This document shows, one piece after another, positions 26,258-34,705 of a DNA stretch of 64,000 nt. The notes below the pieces were generated by a model that was not told the DNA's origin, made no database searches, and saw only the letters and a program-made list of their open reading frames with translations. Source of the DNA: Rhodonellum sp041748555 (lineage in GTDB: Bacteria; Bacteroidota; Bacteroidia; Cytophagales; Cyclobacteriaceae); the NCBI GenBank assembly GCA_041748555.1, contig JBGTDA010000230.1, positions 1 to 64,000 on the forward strand. The letters are read 5' to 3'. The position numbers were made by a program, and so were the translations under genes. Numbering within the stretch: the stretch's first letter is position 1; every line of letters begins with the position of its first letter.

Positions 26258-27736
26258 CTACATTTTCGCACTGTAATTGGGTGCTTCCCTTGTTATGCTG
26301 ATATCATGTGGATGTGACTCTTTGGCGCCGGCAGCGGTGATCTTCACAAACTTGCCGTTTCGCTGCAAGTCTAGGATGGACTTGGTGCCGCAATATCCCA
26401 TTCCTGCCTGAAGACCGCCCACCAATTGATACAATACCTCAGAAACCAACCCCTTAAAAGCTACTCTGCCTACAATTCCCTCCGGAACCAATTTCTTGAT
26501 ATTATCTTCCGCATCCTGAAAATAGCGATCTTTTGAGCCTGATTCCATGGCTTCCAAAGATCCCATTCCTCTATAGGATTTGAATTTTCTTCCCTCAAAA
26601 ATTATCATTTCCCCGGGTGCTTCTTCGGTACCTGCCAATAAGGAGCCTATCATTATCGAACTTCCTCCCGCTGCTATTGCTTTTACCACATCACCTGAAT
26701 ATCTGATTCCTCCATCTGCAATTACAGGTACATTCATTCCTTTCAAAGCTTCTGCACATTCATAGACAGCAGAAAGTTGAGGTACTCCCACTCCTGCTAT
26801 TACTCTGGTAGTACAGATACTTCCCGGCCCAACTCCCACCTTCACAGCGTCGGCACCTGCTTCGGCCAGAGCGATCGCTGCTTCAGGAGTAGCAATGTTT
26901 CCAACTATTACCTCCAGTTCCGGAAATGCCGCTTTTATTTTTTTGCAGGCTTCTATCACTCCTTTTGAATGACCGTGTGCAGTATCAATAGAAACGACAT
27001 CCACGCCTGCGTTTTTCAATGCTTCTACTCTTTCCACAATATCGGGCGTGACACCCACTGCTGCTCCTACTCTCAATCTGCCGAATTCATCCTTACACGC
27101 ATGGGGCTTATCCCTCCTTTTCAAAATATCTTTATAGGTAATCAAACCGATCAGTTTACTCTCATCATCGACAATCGGCAACTTTTCGATCTTGAACTCC
27201 TGAAGGATTTCTTCCGCCTGTTCCAAGGTAATTCCTGCCTTTGCGGTTATCAGGTTTTCCTTGGTCATTATCTCTTTGATATCACGGTTGGGATTTTTGA
27301 TGAACCTTAGATCCCGATTGGTGATGATGCCCAAAAGGAGGCGGTTTTCATCCACTACCGGTATTCCCCCAATACGAAATTCATTCATAATGGATTGGGC
27401 GTCTTTTACCTTGGAATCAATGTGAAGCGTGATGGGATCCAGAATCATCCCCGATTGGGATCTTTTTACCTTTTTGACCTGAGCGGCTTGCTTCTCAATG
27501 GACATGTTTTTGTGAATAAAACCGAGTCCACCTTCCAGAGCTATGGCAATTGCCAATTCCGCTTCGGTAACAGTATCCATCGCTGCAGAAACCAAAGGAA
27601 TATTGAGCCTGATTTTTTTTGTAAGTTGGGTGGAGGTGTTGGTGTCTCGGGGAAGTACTTCCGAGTATCCCGGAACTAAAAGCACGTCATCGTAAGTGAG
27701 TGCTTCAAAGAGGAATTTATCTGAGTTTCGATTCAT
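26258..27736 (-). CDS. guaB: IMP dehydrogenase
   Basis: A 492-residue TIM-barrel enzyme oxidising IMP to XMP, the committed step to GMP. A CBS pair is inserted at about residues 95-205 (SIMNEFRIGGIPVVDE and LQEFKIEKLPIVDDE), the Bateman module that senses purine nucleotides. The catalytic loop Cys is in GPGSICTTR, the phosphate loop in ADGGIRYSGD, and the flap with the conserved Arg in YRGMGSLEAM. A perfect -7 box precedes it. Confidence 0.97.
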   Translation of the reverse strand: MNRNSDKFLFEALTYDDVLLVPGYSEVLPRDTNTSTQLTKKIRLNIPLVSAAMDTVTEAELAIAIALEGGLGFIHKNMSIEKQAAQVKKVKRSQSGMILDPITLHIDSKVKDAQSIMNEFRIGGIPVVDENRLLLGIITNRDLRFIKNPNRDIKEIMTKENLITAKAGITLEQAEEILQEFKIEKLPIVDDESKLIGLITYKDILKRRDKPHACKDEFGRLRVGAAVGVTPDIVERVEALKNAGVDVVSIDTAHGHSKGVIEACKKIKAAFPELEVIVGNIATPEAAIALAEAGADAVKVGVGPGSICTTRVIAGVGVPQLSAVYECAEALKGMNVPVIADGGIRYSGDVVKAIAAGGSSIMIGSLLAGTEEAPGEMIIFEGRKFKSYRGMGSLEAMESGSKDRYFQDAEDNIKKLVPEGIVGRVAFKGLVSEVLYQLVGGLQAGMGYCGTKSILDLQRNGKFVKITAAGAKESHPHDISITREAPNYSAKM

Positions 27737-27770
27737 AGCAAATATTGGTTAGGTAACCCTATTTGCCCGT

Positions 27771-27803
27771 CAAAGATACAAACATTTTCAAATGGGAATC
27801 AAC
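27771..27803 (-). promoter_or_regulatory. Putative promoter of guaB
   Basis: On the minus strand, GTTG (plus 27800-27803) precedes TATCTTTG (plus 27771-27778, perfect TAnnTTTG) by 21 bp. The predicted RNA start near 27764 leaves a 28-nt leader before the guaB ATG. Confidence 0.45.
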
Positions 27804-27923
27804 CCGATTCCAAAATAAATCAAAGGGTAAGAGAGAAAAAAGCAACAAAATGGAATTTTCTTTCGCCAATAATATTGAAAATAAAATTTCAGATGAAAAC
27901 CTGAACAATGGATAGGTAGCTTT

Positions 27924-28684
27924 TTAAAAATCAAACAGTCCTTTTCCGGCCAATGCATTCCATAGGGTTCCCGCTGAAAGCAATAGGTAAACCAAGGCAA
28001 ATGCTGTGACAGGACCTGTGCCGGTTTTTGAAAACAAATATGCGAACAGTGGAACAGCCTGAAGTGCATGCAGACCAAAAAAGTGGAAAATCCTAAGGTC
28101 TCCGTAGGATTTGGCCCAGTTGAAAAAAAAGAGACCTTCCTGACCATCGGGAGCGCCAATAGTATGTCCCATATTTCCTACCATGAGGAAACCTTCCAGA
28201 CTTGCGATTATAAAAATTATCATTCCCAGTCTGATCCCCCGCTTATAGCCAACCGGTAAATGATGAACCTTGGAGAACAATAAAAATGCCCAAAAAACCA
28301 TCAGTGTATTGATCACAATGGCTAAACCCATGATATTGAAAAGTGCCTCGTTCATACCGGAGCTGGTATTGAAATGGGATAATTCTCCCCTTGCGGCCTG
28401 ACCGATGATGATTATTAATTCTATTCCCATCACCAAAATAATCACCCTATAAATAATCCGAACTTTTTCTTTTTGAGGCAATTCAAAAAGAAACCAAGCC
28501 ATAGTCCAGCTGAAGATGCCAATGGAAAGAAGAAATTTCAATGGTTTAATCCAAATATTGATGCCAAGAAGCATCCTGCCATCAAAAAAAGAAAATAATA
28601 AAAGAATCAAAACCCCAAAAAATTTAGCAGACCAAACCAAGCCAGATATTTGTTTCTTCGGAATATTTCATTCACCAATTCCAT
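27924..28684 (-). CDS. Seven-transmembrane protein of unknown function, frameshifted near its N-terminus
   Basis: The long frame (27924-28640) encodes about 238 residues with six to seven hydrophobic helices and His-containing motifs (GQAARGELSHFN, MGHTIGAPDGQEG, LRIFHFFGLHALQ). Its only available start there is TTG. In another frame an ATG at 28684, 3 bp after the preceding gene's stop, reads MELVNEIFRRNKYLAWFGLL and runs into stop codons within the homopolymer-rich stretch near 28610-28625. The two frames join naturally, so one indel there splits the gene. It may be a sequencing error or a real mutation. The partner gene upstream is an ABA4-like protein. I know no function. Confidence 0.65.
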
Positions 28685-28687
28685 AAA

Positions 28688-29134
28688 CTAGATGCTTTGA
28701 ACCGGCGTTTTTGTTTTTACAGATCTCAAAATAAAATAAATGAGAAAACCGATCGGTCCCAGCATGAACGTAAACAGCAAACAAGCCAACAATAACCATC
28801 GGTTGACTTTTATTAGCCAGGCATCCCTGCTGGTCCACATTCCTACAAATAGATCAAAAGCTAAATAATGAATCCAACCCGCTAAAAGGGCTTCATCTTT
28901 TTCAAACAAAATTCTGACCTCTGCCAAACTTCCAAACCCTCCGTTCCCCCCACTATAAAGTCCGACAGAGATAAAATAAAGATATATTAAAGCCAATATT
29001 ATCAGAATACCGGAGAATAATAGCCTATATATCCATTCTTGGGAGTAAAAAATGAATAGTGCTATCCAGCTGAATAAAGCCAAAGTACTAACAAAGCTAA
29101 AAACCGATTCTAAATTCATGCCCCGTTTTTTCAC
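28688..29134 (-). CDS. ABA4-like (DUF4281) membrane protein
   Basis: A 148-residue protein with four predicted membrane helices. The segments LAGWIHYLAFDLFVGMWTSRD and CLLFTFMLGPIGFLIYFILR are the signature of DUF4281, the family of plant ABA4, which is needed for neoxanthin formation. The bacterial role is unknown. Its stop codon is 3 bp from the start of the 7-TM gene, which implies a functional pair. The first motif has His and Asp residues that could bind a metal. Confidence 0.8.
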   Translation of the reverse strand: MKKRGMNLESVFSFVSTLALFSWIALFIFYSQEWIYRLLFSGILIILALIYLYFISVGLYSGGNGGFGSLAEVRILFEKDEALLAGWIHYLAFDLFVGMWTSRDAWLIKVNRWLLLACLLFTFMLGPIGFLIYFILRSVKTKTPVQSI

Positions 29135-29208
29135 CTAAAATAGTAAATAAACGACGTTGTTTTTACGCCAAGAAGAAATTAGTAGTGTTTTTGGTCAAGC
29201 TTTTGACT

Positions 29209-30396
29209 TTATTTTTTCTTAAGCTTGGCAATATAAAAACCGTCAAATCCACTTTCCTGAGCAAGCACCTTCTGATCTTCCATTAATTCAAACCCTTTGC
29301 CGTTTTCGCTGGACAGGAATTTTTCCACCTGATTTTGATTTTCAGAAGGCAAAATGCTGCAGGTGGCATAGATCAAAATCCCACCGGGTTTCAACATTGA
29401 AGGATACTGCTGTAGGATTTCCTCCTGGATAAGATTTATTTTTTCAATTGATTCAGGACTGAGTTTCCATTTGGTATCAGGATTTCTTCTCAGTACTCCA
29501 ATACCCGAACAAGGAACATCCAACAATAGCCTTTCGGAGGATTCCTTCAGTCTTTTGATGGTTTTGCTGCCTTCGATTGTTTTGGGTTCAATGATAGAAA
29601 TACCGTTTCTTCTTGCTCGAAGCTTGGCATTTTGCAATTTCCACGCTTCTGTATCCATAGCCAGGATCCGGCCTTTGTTTTCCATTAAAGCTGCCAGATG
29701 AAGGGATTTTCCTCCCGCTCCTGCACAGGCATCGATTACCCGCATTCCCGGCTCAACATCCAATGCCGCTGCGACCAATTGGGAAGAAGCATCCTGAATT
29801 TCAAAAAGCCCTTCTTTAAATGCCGGGTTTTTAAAAATATTCTGCCTTCTAGCTAAAACCAACGCGTCTTTGTAGCCTTTGGGTGCGTAGGATTCCACAC
29901 CTTCAGCAGCAAGTCTGTTCATCAGATTTTCCCTGGTGATCTTCAGGGTATTTACCCGGATGACCACATCTGCCATCTGATTCAAGGTCTCGATTTCTGC
30001 CTCCCATTTTTCGCCTAACTGCTCTTGGCCCATAGTATCCATCCAATCCGGAATGGATTGCAAAACGGCACGATCTGTAATCCGCTTATATTTTTCTTCA
30101 ATCTTTTCTAAATCCATTCCTTTGAACTCCCTCCATTCCGGAAGTTCATTTCCCTGCATCACCCAATAGGTTCCAAAAAGATGGTAAAGGTCTTCAGAAG
30201 GACTTACTTCATTGATCAGTCTCCACCATCTTACCATTTCATAAATCGATTCGGCAATAAATCCGCGATCCCGCGCGCCCCATTTGGGATTGGAACGGAG
30301 GGTTCTCTCGATTACTTTATCGGCATATTTGTTCTGGTGGAATATTTGATCAATTGCGGTGATAACGCCGTGGACGGTATTAGTGTGAAGCTTCAT
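29209..30396 (-). CDS. RsmB/NOP2-type RNA (cytosine-5) methyltransferase
   Basis: A 395-residue SAM-dependent RNA m5C methyltransferase. SAM motif I is DACAGAGGKSLHLAAL (about residues 215-230), motif IV has the Pro-Cys LLLDVPCSGIGVLRRNPD, and motif VI has the nucleophilic Cys in YATCSILPSENQNQV. The N-terminal half contains a NusB/RsmF-like region and RVNTLKITRENL. The likely target is 16S rRNA or tRNA, but this cannot be told from the sequence. It is divergent from the small zinc-ribbon gene. Confidence 0.9.
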   Translation of the reverse strand: MKLHTNTVHGVITAIDQIFHQNKYADKVIERTLRSNPKWGARDRGFIAESIYEMVRWWRLINEVSPSEDLYHLFGTYWVMQGNELPEWREFKGMDLEKIEEKYKRITDRAVLQSIPDWMDTMGQEQLGEKWEAEIETLNQMADVVIRVNTLKITRENLMNRLAAEGVESYAPKGYKDALVLARRQNIFKNPAFKEGLFEIQDASSQLVAAALDVEPGMRVIDACAGAGGKSLHLAALMENKGRILAMDTEAWKLQNAKLRARRNGISIIEPKTIEGSKTIKRLKESSERLLLDVPCSGIGVLRRNPDTKWKLSPESIEKINLIQEEILQQYPSMLKPGGILIYATCSILPSENQNQVEKFLSSENGKGFELMEDQKVLAQESGFDGFYIAKLKKK

Positions 30397-30608
30397 GAAT
30401 TTGATTTTTGCAGGTGCAAAGATAGTGATAAATTAAGAAGTCCTCTTTGGAAGATCTATATCTCAAACAGATTGTATCTCCATCCTCAAAAATTCAGCTT
30501 TGAGTGACCTTATTTATAATTTGATCGTTAATAATAGATTATTTCCCGGATGTGGCCGGAAAAGACTTATAATCTGAACCTTCATCCTTATAGCTTTATT
30601 ATTTTATT

Positions 30609-30893
30609 ATGGGAGAAAAGAAATGTCCTTATTGTGGAAAGTGGTCAAAATGGACTACCGATTTACATGACGTCTGCGAACATTGTGGAATGCCTCTGGG
30701 TGGAAGGGATCTTGAATACAAAGAAATTCGCGAACAGGATAAAAAATCGAATGAGGAGCAATGGATTTTTTACATTAGAGAAGAAGACAGTGATTTTGTG
30801 AAAAGCCTAAAAAAAATCGGTAATTTCTTTTATACCCTTTATTTGGCAATTATTACTTTTTTGGCTTGGGTGGTGGCTGCACTTCCGGGATGA
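30609..30893 (+). CDS. Small zinc-ribbon protein with C-terminal membrane helix
   Basis: A 94-residue protein. The N-terminus is a Cys4 zinc ribbon, KKCPYCGKWS and DVCEHCGMPLGG (two CxxC knuckles, residues 5-8 and 23-26). A charged linker follows, then a hydrophobic helix (about residues 72-91) near the C-terminus. It has no assigned function. Its stop overlaps the start of the next gene (ATGA), so it is co-translated with another small membrane protein. Confidence 0.75.
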   Translation: MGEKKCPYCGKWSKWTTDLHDVCEHCGMPLGGRDLEYKEIREQDKKSNEEQWIFYIREEDSDFVKSLKKIGNFFYTLYLAIITFLAWVVAALPG

Positions 30894-31252
30894 TGTCGGT
30901 ATTTAAAAATCCTGTTTTCATCATTTCTTGCGTTCTGTTTTGGGTTAATCAATTACTGGAAAAGATTTTCAACATTTTTATTCCATTTGCACATGCATAC
31001 CTTGACGACCTCCTATCAATCCCGGTGATTTTAGGGATTACGCTACAGATCTTCAGATGGATTCACTCCCAAAAGGAGCATTTTGAATTTTCAAAAACAC
31101 AACTTATTGTCGGAGTAGCATACATCACCTTTTTATTTGAGATCCTTTTGCCGATGTGGTCCCCGGTCTATACAGCCGATATATGGGATGTTTTATGCTA
31201 TATGATCGGGGCTGTCATATTCTATAAATACATCAATTCCGGTTATAAATAA
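30890..31252 (+). CDS. Small membrane protein, unknown function
   Basis: About 120 residues from the ATG at 30890, which overlaps the previous stop; a TTG at 30866 is a less likely start. Three to four hydrophobic helices (NPVFIISCVLFWVNQLLEKI, LLSIPVILGITLQIF, IVGVAYITFLFEILLPMW, DVLCYMIGAVIFYKYI). Some Bacteroidota relatives are, in my recollection, labelled magnesium citrate secondary transporter, but nothing in 120 residues supports that activity. It is the last conserved gene before the accessory patch. Confidence 0.72.
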   Translation: MMSVFKNPVFIISCVLFWVNQLLEKIFNIFIPFAHAYLDDLLSIPVILGITLQIFRWIHSQKEHFEFSKTQLIVGVAYITFLFEILLPMWSPVYTADIWDVLCYMIGAVIFYKYINSGYK

Positions 31253-31293
31253 AGACAGAATATTTTTGAGGTTTAGTTAAAGTATCGCAGTAT

Positions 31294-31502
31294 TTAAAAA
31301 GCAAAAAGTTTTTTAGGATTTGGAAGGAAACAATCAAAAAGAACGGAAAAGCAGCTGTCCATCCCTTATATTGTTGATGACTATGTTTATTCACAATTCA
31401 GGTGAACCTTATGAACACATTTCCGAAAAAAAGACTCGGAATTTATTATTTACAATCCAGAAATTTGGAACAAAATAGAAAGAACATACGATGAAAAACA
31501 AT
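31294..31502 (+). pseudogene. Remnant of a small gene broken by frameshifts
   Basis: Protein-like segments lie in two frames: KQLSIPYIVDDYVYSQ (frame 3), IHNSGEPYEHISEKK (frame 1), then SEFIIYNPEIWNKIERTYD ending in a TAA at 31500-31502 (frame 3). They read as one protein interrupted by two indels. The end overlaps the start of the next small frame, as in toxin-antitoxin or other two-gene modules. Family unknown. Confidence 0.45.
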
Positions 31503-31685
31503 AAACAGAATTTGAGCGATAGAACTCAAAGAATCTTATAAGGTTTAGAACAATCGTATCAAAAATTAGTGGAATCTAAACGATACAAAAAAAGCCCATC
31601 AATAGTAGCAAAAGATGGATTGATTGTAGAAATCGAACCAGAAAAAATTCAGCCCACCACCTTATATAAGCGAAATGCTGGCTAA
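31491..31685 (+). pseudogene. Small gene with an in-frame stop (possible antitoxin-like remnant)
   Basis: From the ATG at 31491 the frame reads MKNNKQNLSDRTQRIL, then TAA (codon 17), and continues GLEQSYQKLVESKRYKKS with IVAKDGLIVEIEP, ending at 31685. The product would be about 63 residues, basic and helical at the N-terminus with a short beta end. The start overlaps the preceding remnant. A nonsense mutation or sequencing error at codon 17 is needed to explain it. The antitoxin idea is inference from size and layout. Confidence 0.5.
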
Positions 31686-31715
31686 TCAAATAATATTAGT
31701 ATTATGGCTGCTATT

Positions 31716-31781
31716 AAGGTTTGGTGCTTGCTGATAATGATTTTCTTAGAGTCCGAAAGCCATCGGGACTGCACTAAGCTT
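31716..31781. repeat. Imperfect palindrome with nested hairpin (attC-like fold)
   Basis: AAGGTTTGGTGC (31716-31727) pairs with GCACTAAGCTT (31771-31781) over 11 bp with three G-T pairs. An inner helix GTCCGA/TCGGGAC (31751-31756 and 31763-31769, one bulged G) lies in the loop. The fold recalls a recombination site or the end of a small mobile cassette, just upstream of the serine hydrolase gene. Confidence 0.5.
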
Positions 31782-31809
31782 CGTTTATTTCCTTTTGTCA
31801 GAATCCACC

Positions 31810-32901
31810 ATGAATAAAATCAACTTTCTAATACTAATAATAGCAACTCTTGTGAACCATGCGTTAATTGCTCAGGAGAGATATTTGAAACTGGATTCAC
31901 TTCTAACTACCCGATATCAAAATCAACAGTTTTCAGGTGTTGTCATAGTTGCTGAAGCAGAAGAAATTACTTACGCAAATGCATTTGGTTATGCAGATTA
32001 CGAACAAAGAATTCCGTTGAACCTTACTACCCAATTTGAATTATCATCCGGATCAAAACTATTTACGGCAGTCGCTATAGCTCAACTTGTTGAACAGCAC
32101 AAGTTATCTTTTCAGACAAAAGTCAAAGAATATTTTTCCGAACTGACTTTTGCTGCTGATGTGGATGTACATCAATTAATGACTCATTCTTCCGGATTAG
32201 GAAACTTTCAAACACTAGAGGGCTTCAGCTATCAAAACGTCAACTCATGTATTGACGTCCTGCCATTTATAAAAGACCAACCTCTAATTTATGAACCTGG
32301 GGATAGTGTCTTTTATGCCACTTCCAACCTGCTGGTTTTGGGGGCAATGGTTGAGAAAATTTCAGGACTTACATTTCCGGAATATGTCAAGGAGAACATC
32401 TTAGAAAAACTCAGCCTTAACCGTACGACCTTTGACACTTACTTTTATATTCAAGATTATGAAGGACGCGATGGGCGGTATGCGAGGGGATATATTAAAA
32501 ATGAGGAGGGGCAAATAGTCCAAAAGAACAGGTACAAAGATGAAAGGGTTCATGTGACTCTATCAGCCGGTGGAATGTGGGCCAGCGCAATAGATTTACT
32601 CAAGTTTGACAGAGCTGTTTTTTCAGGCAACTTATTTAACAAAGAACTTCTCAAACCGATGATTGCCCATCATGTTTTTACCGGATGGGAAGGCACATAT
32701 TTCGGTTACGTTTTTAACATCATTAATGTGAGTACTCACAAAGAAGGTGCTGGCCATGCCGGAAATAGTTCGGGACACCACAGTTTTAACTTTCACTACG
32801 AAAACAGGGATACCACGGTCGTAATTTTGACCAACTATGGATTTATTGATATTTTTGAATTAGCACATGGCCAGATCGAACCCATTCTATTTGACGAATA
32901 A
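31810..32901 (+). CDS. Secreted serine hydrolase of the class C beta-lactamase / penicillin-binding-like family
   Basis: 363 residues from the ATG at 31810, which gives a clean signal peptide (MNKINFLILIIATL ending near LIAQ); an upstream TTG at 31795 is not needed. The nucleophile motif SxxK is SGSK (Ser80, Lys83) in LSSGSKLFTAVAIAQL. The region DVHQLMTHSSGLGNF is conserved. The second motif reads FYATSN, a slightly altered YxN, and the third is HAGNSSG in place of KTG. Such proteins include D-aminopeptidases and esterases; antibiotic resistance is not implied. It lies in a patch of decayed small genes and is probably an acquired cassette. Confidence 0.85.
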   Translation: MNKINFLILIIATLVNHALIAQERYLKLDSLLTTRYQNQQFSGVVIVAEAEEITYANAFGYADYEQRIPLNLTTQFELSSGSKLFTAVAIAQLVEQHKLSFQTKVKEYFSELTFAADVDVHQLMTHSSGLGNFQTLEGFSYQNVNSCIDVLPFIKDQPLIYEPGDSVFYATSNLLVLGAMVEKISGLTFPEYVKENILEKLSLNRTTFDTYFYIQDYEGRDGRYARGYIKNEEGQIVQKNRYKDERVHVTLSAGGMWASAIDLLKFDRAVFSGNLFNKELLKPMIAHHVFTGWEGTYFGYVFNIINVSTHKEGAGHAGNSSGHHSFNFHYENRDTTVVILTNYGFIDIFELAHGQIEPILFDE

Positions 32902-32933
32902 CGCTGCCGACAAAATTTGAAAGAAAATATTTG

Positions 32934-33081
32934 TGAATCTTGAAACAACTGAAACGTTCAGAGAACATTACGCTGTGTATGCGGTTCTGAGAGTATTTAC
33001 TTCAAAATTAATAATGACGTTGTTGAAATAATGACAATTGTGGGAAGACAAGATTTGAAAAATATTTTTAATCTTCTTTGA
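32934..33081 (+). pseudogene. Remnant of a ParE/RelE-type toxin gene
   Basis: One frame reads ETTETFREHYAVYAVLRV, then after a one-base shift another frame reads YFKINNDVVEIMTIVGRQDL and NIFNLL followed by TGA. Together this matches the C-terminal strands of RelE/ParE-fold toxins (R-x-h-Y-x-I-x-x-D-x-V-E-I pattern). No N-terminal half or start remains. A short open stretch with VDPKKPLVRKGKQLVK follows and may be another fragment. Confidence 0.5.
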
Positions 33082-33223
33082 TAAAGAAATACTTAAAGTT
33101 GACCCGAAGAAACCGTTAGTCAGAAAAGGAAAACAATTGGTAAAATAAGTTATAAAAACACCAATTTGGACTCCATCCTGCAAAAAATTTCACATTTTTA
33201 CTTTTCATTTCTAATTTTCCACA

Positions 33224-34066
33224 ATGACCCTCAGAGAACTCTTTGCCAACTACCGAAATGGACTTCTTGATATTTATACTCAGCAGGAAGCTGAAAATCT
33301 GGTTTTTTGGCTATTTGAGGAATTTCTGAAGGTTAAAAGAAGTGATATTCTTAAAAATCAAAAGATGGAAAAGTTGCCTGAAGCTATGCAAGAGGCAATG
33401 GATAAATTAAAGACCGGCATTCCGATTCAGTATGTGCTTGGAAAAGCTCCGTTCTATGGCCGGGAATTCATGGTTTCTCCTGCTGTTTTGATTCCAAGAA
33501 ATGTAACAGAAGAATTGGTTTATCTTATTATAAATGAAAACCCTGCTCCTGCTTTAAGAATTTTGGATATCGGGACTGGATCGGGATGTATTCCCATTAC
33601 TTTGGCTTTGGAAATGCCTGTTACATCAGTTTATGGATGTGATATCAGCACGGCAGCATTAGTTATTGCAACAGAAAATGCCGATAAACTAGCTGCAAAA
33701 GTTGATTTTTTTTACCTGGATATTTTAGAAGAGGATATCCCGATTCGGGAGTTGGACATTATAGTAAGCAATCCTCCTTACATTAAATCATCCGAGAAAA
33801 AGCTGATGCATCAAAATGTTTTGGAAAACGAACCCCATCTGGCCCTTTTTGTTCCCGAGGACAATCCATTGGTCTTTTATAGAAAAATCGCATCCCAGGG
33901 GTTGAGGTCATTAAAAAAGGGCGGAAAAATCTATTTTGAAATCAACGAGGCTTTGGGAGAAGAGACGAAACTGTTGTTGGAAAACACCGGTTACAAAGAG
34001 ATCCGCATTAGAAAAGACCTGAATGATAAGGATAGGATGATTTCAGCAATTTTTCCTTATTCCTGA
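33224..34066 (+). CDS. prmC: Release factor glutamine N5-methyltransferase
   Basis: A 280-residue enzyme that methylates the GGQ glutamine of RF1/RF2. The N-terminal helical domain is followed by a Rossmann domain with LDIGTGSGCIPITLA (about residues 114-128), the ISTAALVIATENA ribose-binding region, and the catalytic VSNPPYI (NPPY 183-186). Normal length. It converges on and overlaps by 10 bp the frameshifted gene on the other strand. It is the first conserved gene after the accessory patch. Confidence 0.95.
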   Translation: MTLRELFANYRNGLLDIYTQQEAENLVFWLFEEFLKVKRSDILKNQKMEKLPEAMQEAMDKLKTGIPIQYVLGKAPFYGREFMVSPAVLIPRNVTEELVYLIINENPAPALRILDIGTGSGCIPITLALEMPVTSVYGCDISTAALVIATENADKLAAKVDFFYLDILEEDIPIRELDIIVSNPPYIKSSEKKLMHQNVLENEPHLALFVPEDNPLVFYRKIASQGLRSLKKGGKIYFEINEALGEETKLLLENTGYKEIRIRKDLNDKDRMISAIFPYS

Positions 34067-34678
34067 TCCTGAGGTTGAGTGAATTCTCCGATCCAAAAAA
34101 TTTCCGCGGCCTTAAAAGTGGTTTGACCTTCCTTCAGCTCAACAAAAGTGGCATTTCTTATTTGTATCAAACTATTCCCGGATTTGTTGTGCATTTCAAC
34201 AAACATATTTTCAGGGCCATGTAATTGGATGGAACATTCAGGATACCATTTTTTGAATTCTCCTTTTTCAACAGGAAAACACCTTAAAAAAGGACCATCC
34301 CATACCACTATATCAACATGATCCATTTTAGAATGGAGTCCAAACACCTTCTGCTTATCCATGCCCAATATGTTCACAGCAGCATGTTGGGTTTTTTGAA
34401 GAAACAAAAGCGCTTCATCCAAAGAATCCTTGATTTTAAAAACCTGACAGGATATTGTTCCTGAAGAAGGTTTTGATTTGCGACAAAAAAGATTCCGATG
34501 ATAAAATCACATCAACTTTGACGCCCCAGGAAATGACTGTTTCCACTACATTTTGGCTAACCAGAACTGTAGGAACCCACTCCAGCAGCGGTGAAATCCT
34601 GTCGACGTCAAAACCCTCTGTCTCAAGAATCAATAGCGCCGGTTCTTGCTGTTCTTTTACAAAATGATGGGAAGACAT
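34057..34678 (-). pseudogene. Thiamine pyrophosphokinase-like gene, frameshifted
   Basis: The N-terminal part (ATG at 34678; MSSHHFVKEQQEPALLILET, then WGVKVDVILSSES) and the C-terminal part (34057-34422 frame; DEALLFLQKTQHAAVNILG, then FWIGEF) lie in different frames. Between them a third frame reads NLLQEQYPVRFLK, so two small indels at runs of A/T around 34436-34491 would restore one protein of about 205 residues. It resembles the thiamine pyrophosphokinase-like proteins of Bacteroidota, which I recall starting MSSHH. It could be a pseudogene or a consensus error. Confidence 0.6.
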
Positions 34679-34705
34679 GTGGGATGAATTATTATGTATA
34701 TAAGG

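Noticed and set aside
30550..30801. An 83-codon frame overlapping the zinc-ribbon gene
   Set aside because: The 30609-30893 frame has two CxxC motifs and a membrane helix, and its stop couples to the next gene; the alternative frame has no such features.
31810..32901. Antibiotic-resistance beta-lactamase
   Set aside because: The SxxK motif is present, but the other two motifs are atypical and most such Bacteroidota proteins are peptidases or esterases. No evidence for resistance.
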